DNA of 10,652 bases, taken from positions 1 through 10,652 of the forward strand of contig JBBIKU010000082.1 in the NCBI GenBank assembly GCA_037445245.1, in the 5' to 3' direction. The stretch is from JBBIKU01 sp037445245 (GTDB lineage: Bacteria > Chloroflexota > Anaerolineae > Anaerolineales > Anaerolineaceae). The position numbers and the translations under genes are program-made. This document shows positions 6,198-10,652 of this stretch, one piece after another (the stretch's first letter is position 1; every line of letters begins with the position of its first letter). The notes under the pieces were generated by a model. That model worked only from the letters and a program-made list of their open reading frames with translations. It was not told the origin of the DNA and made no database searches.

Positions 6198-6854
6198 ATG
6201 TTTGAAAAACCAAAGCCCATTTTCCGGATCGCTTGCCTGGGATTGCTGGTCGGTGTCGCTGCCGCATGCGCTCCAGGAGCGCCACCGGAGCCGACGGTCG
6301 ATCCCAACGCCATCTACACCCAGGCGGCTGAGACGGTCGAGGCGCAGCTCACGCAAACCGCCTTGGCGATGCCCACCGAAACGCCGACCCCTGAGCCTTC
6401 GCCGACGCCCGAACCGACCGCCACCCTGCCGCCGCTGCCGACGCTCGAATTGCCACCGGCTAAAACGACCCCGGCTGTCAATCAACCGCCAGCAGCGCAG
6501 CCCACGCCGCCCTCTTCGCAACACGTGGGTGACCATGCGACCTATCTCGATAACATTCCTCGCGACGGTCATGTGTTCACCCCGGGGGAGGCGTTCGCCC
6601 TGATCACCCGCTGGCGAAACACCGGCACAACCACCTGGAACAACAACTATCGCACGGTTTTCCTGGGCGGCACACAGCTATCGGGGGTTACCTCGGTACA
6701 AATTGAAAAACCGGTCAAGCCAAACGAGATCTATGAATTTTACATTCCACAACGAGCTCCCAACCTTGCCGGCGATTACATCACCCGCTGGAAACTGGTG
6801 AATGATCAAGGGATTTACATCTACGAAATGTACTTCAATTTCAAAGTCAGATAA
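6198..6854 (+). CDS. Lipoprotein with Pro/Thr-rich linker and NBR1-type Ig-like domain
   Basis: A 218-residue surface lipoprotein. The hydrophobic signal (about 8-23) ends in a lipobox-like VAAAC, making Cys24 the likely lipidated residue. A helical segment, IYTQAAETVEAQLTQTA (39-55), is followed by a low-complexity Pro/Thr/Glu linker (about 57-106) rich in TPTPEP units. This is the usual wall-spanning spacer in Chloroflexota lipoproteins. Residues about 115-218 resemble the NBR1 Ig-like (FW) domain: TPGEAFALITRWRNTGTTTW carries the conserved W-x-N-x-G-x-x-x-W core (Trp139, Asn141, Gly143, Trp147), and it ends in beta-strand-rich YIYEMYFNFKVR. In bacteria such domains are taken as extracellular binding or adhesion modules; the ligand is unknown. 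GGAGG at 6184-6188 fixes the ATG. The GT-C/NHL gene starts 32 bp later on the same strand, so the two probably form an operon and may work together at the surface. Confidence 0.87.
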   Translation: MFEKPKPIFRIACLGLLVGVAAACAPGAPPEPTVDPNAIYTQAAETVEAQLTQTALAMPTETPTPEPSPTPEPTATLPPLPTLELPPAKTTPAVNQPPAAQPTPPSSQHVGDHATYLDNIPRDGHVFTPGEAFALITRWRNTGTTTWNNNYRTVFLGGTQLSGVTSVQIEKPVKPNEIYEFYIPQRAPNLAGDYITRWKLVNDQGIYIYEMYFNFKVR

Positions 6855-6886
6855 CTTGAACGGATGAGATCAACGGAAGCGACCTG

Positions 6887-7999
6887 ATGACCACTACAGA
6901 TCAAAACACAGCCCAGGGATGGTTGGATAAACCCATTGGTTTCCTGACGCATTGGAATATTGAAAAGACGCTGATAACGCTCGTTCTCTTGCTGGCAGTG
7001 TTCAGCCGGTTTTACATGATCGAACAGCGCGTCATGAGCCACGACGAGGTCAATCATGTGGTGCCTTCCTGGGAACTCTTCCAGGGTCGCGGCTATCGCC
7101 ACGACCCGGTCACGCATGGTCCGCTTCAATTCCATCTCGTGGCGTTGTCCTATTTTCTATTGGGCGACAGCGATTTCAGCTCTCGCGTCCCGGCAGCGCT
7201 TTTCAGCATCGCCGCGGTGGGGGCGGTGATGTTTCTTTTTAAACGATATCTGGGGCGGATTGGCGCTTTGGTGGCGGGATTTCTTTTCCTGATTTCGCCC
7301 TATATGCTTTTCTATGGGCGGTACACCCGCAATGAAGGGTTTATTCAGTTGCTCGGGGTATTGACGCTCTATGGAATCCTGCGCTATCTCGAAAAAGGCG
7401 ACGATTTTTCGCTGTATCTGCTGACGACCGTCACGGTTTTACATTTCACCGTTAAAGAAACATCCTTCATCTACACTGCCCAACTATTGTTGTTTGTCGG
7501 ACTGTTGTTCCTGGATGGGGTGGTGCGCGGAAACTGGAAGAATGGGATATCGCGCAACCGCTTTATCCTTCTGATGGGCGGTGCTTTGCTGTTATTTGGC
7601 GTGGCGCTCGGACTGGCAGCCTGGAATGCGACAGTTCAAACCTCACAGCCGCAGGCGGCTGGCGGTTTCGCCCTGACACCCATTTTGGCTGGCGAAGTGC
7701 TGGCATTCCTGGTTTCGGTGGTGCTGGCGATCATCGGCTTGGTGATTCTGGTGCGCAATCTGGGCTGGGCTGAGGTTCGCTCGCTGCGCTCGCTGGATAT
7801 CATCATCCTGATCGGCACGTTGATCCTGCCCCAGTTGAGCGCCTTCCCGGTCAATATGGTGGGTTGGGACCCCTTGGACTACAGCCCGGCGGGGATGGTT
7901 CGCACCGGCGCCTTTATTGTTCTTCTGCTGGGTATTTCGGTGGCAGTCGGGATGTGGTGGCGACCGCGTNNNNNNNNNNGGGGGTGCGCCTCGACGTGA
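6887..7999 (+). CDS. TIGR03663/Agl23-like GT-C membrane glycosyltransferase, N-terminal part, cut by the assembly gap
   Basis: The reliable part is 6887-7969 (361 residues). As written the frame runs through ten Ns and ends at a TGA (7997-7999) in sequence that probably does not belong here. The protein has a first membrane helix at about 27-45, then FYMIEQRVMSHDEVNHVVPSW with His52-Asp53-Glu54 in the first external loop, where ArnT/GT39-like GT-C enzymes hold their catalytic acid. RHDPVTHGPLQFHL (about 71-84) follows, then repeated hydrophobic helices. I recognise this pattern as the TIGR03663 family, named for archaeal Agl23 (flippase activity-associated protein); it probably uses a polyprenyl-linked sugar outside the membrane. 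Its last residues, MWWRPR, are repeated as the first residues of the frame at 8042, so the two pieces are one gene. ATG 6887 has a modest GGAAG seven bases upstream (6875-6879). It lies 32 bp after the lipoprotein gene, as in an operon. Confidence 0.82.
   Translation: MTTTDQNTAQGWLDKPIGFLTHWNIEKTLITLVLLLAVFSRFYMIEQRVMSHDEVNHVVPSWELFQGRGYRHDPVTHGPLQFHLVALSYFLLGDSDFSSRVPAALFSIAAVGAVMFLFKRYLGRIGALVAGFLFLISPYMLFYGRYTRNEGFIQLLGVLTLYGILRYLEKGDDFSLYLLTTVTVLHFTVKETSFIYTAQLLLFVGLLFLDGVVRGNWKNGISRNRFILLMGGALLLFGVALGLAAWNATVQTSQPQAAGGFALTPILAGEVLAFLVSVVLAIIGLVILVRNLGWAEVRSLRSLDIIILIGTLILPQLSAFPVNMVGWDPLDYSPAGMVRTGAFIVLLLGISVAVGMWWRPRXXXXGCAST
7953..7969 (+). repeat. 17-bp direct repeat, left copy
   Basis: TGTGGTGGCGACCGCGT directly abuts the N gap and is identical to 8043-8059. 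The base before differs (A versus G), so the match is exactly 17 bp on that side. It is the overlap at which the two halves of the GT-C/NHL gene should be joined, not a biological repeat. Confidence 0.9.
7970..7979. other. Assembly gap of ten Ns
   Basis: Ten undetermined bases. Ten is an arbitrary filler length rather than a measured distance. The gap interrupts the coding frame of the GT-C/NHL gene. Confidence 0.98.
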
Positions 8000-8042
8000 G
8001 CTACGGGCCCACGCCGGATCGCCTGCAGACGCGCTTCATCCG
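7980..8042. other. 63-bp probable foreign (chimeric) insert
   Basis: Lies between the N gap and the right copy of the 17-bp repeat and has no counterpart in the protein on either side. Read in the frame beginning at 7981 it is open through 8058 and encodes LDVSYGPTPDRLQTRFIR among its 26 codons. 24 of those codons end in G or C, far more skewed than the flanking gene. This suggests coding sequence of a higher-GC organism whose own GTGGTGGCGACCGCG gave a false overlap. Confidence 0.7.
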
Positions 8043-10336
8043 TGTGGTGGCGACCGCGTTTCTGGCTGGTCAACGCTGCCATCTTCTATGCCGTGTTTAT
8101 TGTGTTCTACACCACCTTTTTCACCAACGGACGCGGCTTTTTGACCGGATTGGTCGGCTCACTGGGATACTGGTTGACTCAGCAGGGTGTACAGCGCGGC
8201 AGCCAGCCCTGGTATTTTTACTGGCTGATCCAGATTCCTATCTATGAATATCTGGCTGCATTGGGCAGTATGGCGGCGGTGTATTTCGGGGTGCGCTTCA
8301 AACGTTTCACCAGCGTGCCCGGAAATTCCCCGGCGGATGTCGCGAATACTAACGCGAATGGAACGACTGGAATCCGCAAACTCCCCATCCTGACCCTGTT
8401 GGTGTTCTGGTCGGTGACCAGCCTGGTGGCTTACACTGTCGCTGGCGAAAAGATGCCCTGGTTGACGGTGCACATTGCTCTGCCTTTGTTGCTGACCGCG
8501 GCTTGGGGGATCGGCTTTCTGATCGAAACCACGCCGTGGCAGAAGGTTGCCAGCCGCCCGGCTTGGTTGGCGGCGCTGCTGCTGCCAGTATTCTTTGCCG
8601 CACTGGTTGCTCTCCTTGGCAGCCTATTGGGCAATACGCCGCCTTTCCGGGGTAATACCCTCGATCAACTTCAAGCCACCGGCACTTTTTTGCAGGTGTT
8701 ATTGATCACGGTGTTGAGCGGGGGTGGAATATGGTATCTGTTACGGGGTTGGGCGGTGCAGCACGTGCTTCGATTGGGCAGCACGATCGTGTTCGGTTTA
8801 CTAGCAGTTCTGACGGCGCGCACCAGCATTATGGCGTCTTACATAAACTATGATTATGCCACCGAGTATCTGGTTTACGCCCACGCCGCCAGCGGTCCCA
8901 AGGAAGTGCTGGCGCAGGTGGAGGAAATTTCGCGCCGCATAACAGGCGGACGGGATATTGCGGTCGCCTACGATAATGATGCCCTGTATCCTTACTGGTG
9001 GTACTTCCGCAATTATCCCAATCACCGCTGGTTCACCGACACGCCGACCCGTGATCTGCGCGAAGTCCCGCTGATCATTTCAGGTGACGCCACCGCTGGC
9101 AAGATGCAGCCGGTGGTGCAGGATAATTACGTCGAATTTGAATACATGCGTCTGTGGTGGCCCAACCAGGATTACTTCAACCTCACCTGGCAGCGGGTGT
9201 GGGATGCGCTGCGCGATCCGAAAATGCGCACGGCGCTGTTCCATATCTGGCTGAATCGCGATTACCGTCTGTACGCTGAACTGACCAACAATCCTTCCCT
9301 CAAGCTCGAAACCTGGCAGCCTAGCAGCAAGATGCGTTTTTATATTCGCAAGGACGTGGTGGCGCAGATGTGGAATTATGGCGTGGCGCCAGTGGCACAA
9401 GAACTGGCATTGACTGACCCCTATGAAGAGCAGATTGTGCCTCTGTCGCCGGACAAGGTGGTGGGAGCCACCGGCAGCGATGCCGGCTTCTTCCAAGCAC
9501 CCAGAGGACTGGCAACGGCACCGGATGGTTCTCTCTATGTAGCGGATTCGCGTAACCACCGCATTCAGCACTTTTCAGCGGAGGGCGATTTGATCGGCAT
9601 GTGGGGCAGCTACGCCGATGCCACGCAGCCGGATGCCCAGGCTCCCGGCGGTACCTTCAATGAGCCGTGGGGAATTGCAGTGGCAGCCGACGGAACGGTG
9701 TATGTGGCGGACACCTGGAATCACCGCATTCAGAAATTTACCGCCGACGGTACTTTTTTGACCATGTGGGGGTATTTCGGCACCGCCGTAACACCGGATG
9801 CCTTCTGGGGACCGCGGGATGTGGCGGTCGATTCACAGGGCAGGGTTTATGTGACCGACACCGGCAACAAACGCGTTGCGATCTTTAACCCCGATGGTGA
9901 ATTTATTACCCAATTTGGTTCGGCTGGGATTGAGCTGGGTCAATTCGACGAACCGGTCGGTATTGCGATTGGCAGCGATGATTCGCTGTACGTCGCCGAT
10001 ACCTGGAATCAACGCGTGCAGGGCTTCATCCCCGGCGTGGATGATCTCACCTTCTTGCCTTCCGTGAGCTGGGAGATTTACGGCTGGTTTGGTCAGTCGT
10101 TGGATAACAAGCCCTACCTGGCTGTCGATCCGGCAGGCAATGTCCTGGTCACCGATCCGGAAGCCTATCGCCTGCTCCAGTTCACCGCCAGTGGCGATTT
10201 CATGCGCGGCTGGGGTGAATACAGCGCCGGCGCGGCGAGCTTCAGTGTTTACAACGGCGTTGCAGTGGATGGTGATGGCAGGGTGTGGGTCAGCGACGCC
10301 GGCAACAATCGCATTCTGCGTTTCATGCTGCCGTAA
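8042..10336 (+). CDS. TIGR03663/Agl23-like GT-C glycosyltransferase, C-terminal part, with NHL beta-propeller
   Basis: Continuation of the gene begun at 6887. GTG 8042 is not a real start: it begins MWWRPRFWLV, repeating the end of the upstream piece. Joining 7969 to 8060 gives one frame of 1,119 residues. In that numbering, hydrophobic helices continue to about 620 (including FTNGRGFLTGLVGSLGYWL and SQPWYFYWLIQIPIYEYL). Then comes an extracytoplasmic domain, about 640-820, with DNDALYPYWWYFRNYPNHRWF, typical of the family. Residues about 837-1118 are six NHL units of the form P-x-G-(I/V)-A-V-x-x-D-G-x-(L/V)-Y-V-A-D-T-x-N-H-R-I-Q, predicting a six-bladed beta-propeller outside the cell, where such domains bind proteins or glycans. 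Blade five is degenerate (VTDPEAYRLLQF). It ends TAA (10334-10336), 16 bp from the convergent gene. The plain reading is a surface glycosyltransferase with a built-in recognition or scaffold domain. The donor sugar is unknown. Confidence 0.85.
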   Translation: MWWRPRFWLVNAAIFYAVFIVFYTTFFTNGRGFLTGLVGSLGYWLTQQGVQRGSQPWYFYWLIQIPIYEYLAALGSMAAVYFGVRFKRFTSVPGNSPADVANTNANGTTGIRKLPILTLLVFWSVTSLVAYTVAGEKMPWLTVHIALPLLLTAAWGIGFLIETTPWQKVASRPAWLAALLLPVFFAALVALLGSLLGNTPPFRGNTLDQLQATGTFLQVLLITVLSGGGIWYLLRGWAVQHVLRLGSTIVFGLLAVLTARTSIMASYINYDYATEYLVYAHAASGPKEVLAQVEEISRRITGGRDIAVAYDNDALYPYWWYFRNYPNHRWFTDTPTRDLREVPLIISGDATAGKMQPVVQDNYVEFEYMRLWWPNQDYFNLTWQRVWDALRDPKMRTALFHIWLNRDYRLYAELTNNPSLKLETWQPSSKMRFYIRKDVVAQMWNYGVAPVAQELALTDPYEEQIVPLSPDKVVGATGSDAGFFQAPRGLATAPDGSLYVADSRNHRIQHFSAEGDLIGMWGSYADATQPDAQAPGGTFNEPWGIAVAADGTVYVADTWNHRIQKFTADGTFLTMWGYFGTAVTPDAFWGPRDVAVDSQGRVYVTDTGNKRVAIFNPDGEFITQFGSAGIELGQFDEPVGIAIGSDDSLYVADTWNQRVQGFIPGVDDLTFLPSVSWEIYGWFGQSLDNKPYLAVDPAGNVLVTDPEAYRLLQFTASGDFMRGWGEYSAGAASFSVYNGVAVDGDGRVWVSDAGNNRILRFMLP
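8043..8059 (+). repeat. 17-bp direct repeat, right copy
   Basis: Identical to 7953-7969. Deleting 7970-8059 (ten Ns, the insert and this copy; 90 bp) keeps the frame and yields VGMWWRPRFWLVNAA, a smooth hydrophobic continuation. Confidence 0.9.
9486..10330 (+). repeat. Six NHL repeats encoding a beta-propeller
   Basis: Protein-level tandem units within the GT-C/NHL gene. The recognisable cores are VADSRNHRIQHF, VADTWNHRIQKF, VTDTGNKRVAIF, VADTWNQRVQGF, VTDPEAYRLLQF and VSDAGNNRILRF, spaced about 43-55 codons. The units have diverged at DNA level, so this is an old domain rather than a recent expansion. Unit four carries an insertion (GVDDLTFLPSVSWEIYGW) and unit five has lost the Asn-x-Arg core. 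Confidence 0.88.
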
Positions 10337-10357
10337 GCACATCCATTTTCGCTTACG
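10332..10357. terminator. Inverted repeat across both convergent stop codons
   Basis: CGTAAGC (10332-10338) and GCTTACG (10351-10357) form a 7-bp stem with a 12-nt loop. Each arm contains the TAA stop of one of the two convergent genes. There is no T-tract on either strand after the stem, so terminator activity is doubtful; the symmetry might simply reflect the two facing TAA codons plus four chance bases. Confidence 0.25.
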
Positions 10358-10652
10358 ATCTTCTGCGGCGATCCTCCCGGATCAGCGTGTTCAGAATGAA
10401 ACTGACTACGCTGACGATGAGTGCACCTAGGAATGCCGGCAGAAAACCGTCCACTTCAAAACCAACCTGAAAACTCTGACCGATCACACCGGCAAGGTAG
10501 AACAGCAGGGTGTTGATCAGAAGCGTTCCCAATCCCATGGTCAGGATGATCAACGGGCAGCCCACCACAACCAGGATGGGTTTGAGAATGGCGTTGATGA
10601 TGCCGAAGATCAACGCCAGCCAGATCATTGAGATCCAGTTGTCGCTTTGTGG
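10353..10652 (-). CDS. Small membrane protein, 4-TMS phage-holin-like family (5' partial)
   Basis: The frame is open to the window edge, so the N-terminus is missing; ATG at 10628-10626 is in frame but falls inside what should be the second helix. About 99 residues are visible, beginning WISMIWLALIFGIINAILKP. Then come CPLIILTMGLGTLLINTLLFYLAGVI, a short loop FQVGFEVDGF, a last helix (FLGALIVSVVSFILNTLI), and a basic tail REDRRRRS. The pattern ALIFGxxNAxxxP...LTxGLxxLxINxxxxxLA...FxVxGFxxAFxGAxxxS is that of the YvlD/'phage holin family (superfamily IV)' small membrane proteins. Despite the name these are ordinary chromosomal genes of unknown role, often linked to envelope stress. Nothing phage-like is nearby. 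It is convergent with the GT-C/NHL gene, 16 bp apart. Confidence 0.82.
   Translation of the reverse strand, partial: PQSDNWISMIWLALIFGIINAILKPILVVVGCPLIILTMGLGTLLINTLLFYLAGVIGQSFQVGFEVDGFLPAFLGALIVSVVSFILNTLIREDRRRRS

Noticed and set aside
6126..6572. 148-codon minus-strand frame, Arg/Gly-rich
   Set aside because: Its composition is the complement of the Pro/Thr-rich linker of the lipoprotein, not a real basic protein.
7953..8059. Target-site duplication of a small mobile element around the insert
   Set aside because: A 17-bp duplication next to an N gap, with an insert of only 63 known bases and no inverted repeats or transposase, fits misassembly much better than transposition.
7864..8247. 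Plus-strand frame running through the N gap
   Set aside because: Depends on the ten Ns and on the chimeric insert, and overlaps the GT-C gene in another frame.
9833..10342. 169-codon minus-strand frame opposite the NHL region
   Set aside because: Shadow of the repeated NHL coding sequence; no start signal or domain.
10353..10652. Prophage or lysis cassette suggested by the holin-like protein together with the peptidoglycan hydrolases
   Set aside because: The holin-family name is historical; no phage structural, integrase or replication gene is present, and the hydrolases are distant and of cellular type.
1..10652. CRISPR arrays, tRNA or rRNA genes, insertion sequences, toxin-antitoxin or defence genes
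   Set aside because: Looked for on both strands; no repeat-spacer pattern, cloverleaf, transposase or recognised defence domain was found.

Overview
The window looks like a draft-genome or metagenome contig of a Chloroflexota bacterium, most likely Anaerolineae. The clearest signs are a lipoprotein with a 'TQAAETVEAQLTQTA' segment, a Pro/Thr linker and an NBR1-type Ig-like domain (6198-6854), and a giant GT-C membrane protein of the TIGR03663/Agl23-like kind with a C-terminal NHL beta-propeller (6887-10336). Both are recalled as common in that class. No database search was possible, so the taxonomy is an inference.

Layout. 1-336: 3' end of an M23 zinc peptidase. 530-1108: small membrane-anchored or secreted lytic transglycosylase behind a near-consensus sigma-A promoter. 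1210-2274, minus strand: GDP-mannose 4,6-dehydratase (gmd), starting at TTG. 2275-2461: compact divergent control region with overlapping promoters and three GCTGT pentamers spaced exactly 10 bp. 2462-4570: GT-C-type polytopic glycosyltransferase. 4656-6137: membrane-anchored penicillin-binding/beta-lactamase-fold serine hydrolase with an N-terminal PG_binding_4 (VanW/YoaR-like) domain. 6198-6854: the lipoprotein. 6887-10336: the GT-C/NHL fusion, broken in this assembly by a 10-N gap plus a short foreign-looking insert. 10353-10652, minus strand: partial small membrane protein of the 4-TMS phage-holin-like family, convergent with the fusion gene.

By content this is a cell-envelope neighbourhood. 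Three proteins act on peptidoglycan (M23 peptidase, lytic transglycosylase, serine hydrolase). Three concern surface glycans or surface display (Gmd makes GDP-4-keto-6-deoxymannose, and the two GT-C proteins would use lipid-linked sugars outside the membrane). The lipoprotein and the GT-C/NHL gene are 32 bp apart and probably co-transcribed. The other genes mostly appear to be single transcription units with their own promoters.

Main caution: the sequence between about 7970 and 8059 should not be read as biology. A 17-bp direct repeat flanks the N gap and insert. Deleting one repeat copy together with the intervening sequence gives one uninterrupted 1,119-residue protein, so the apparent split is very probably a scaffolding artefact. 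I found no tRNA, rRNA, CRISPR array, insertion sequence or defence system. The nearest thing to a new regulatory system is the phased repeat set between gmd and the divergent glycosyltransferase; the nearest thing to an unusual protein is the GT-C/NHL fusion.
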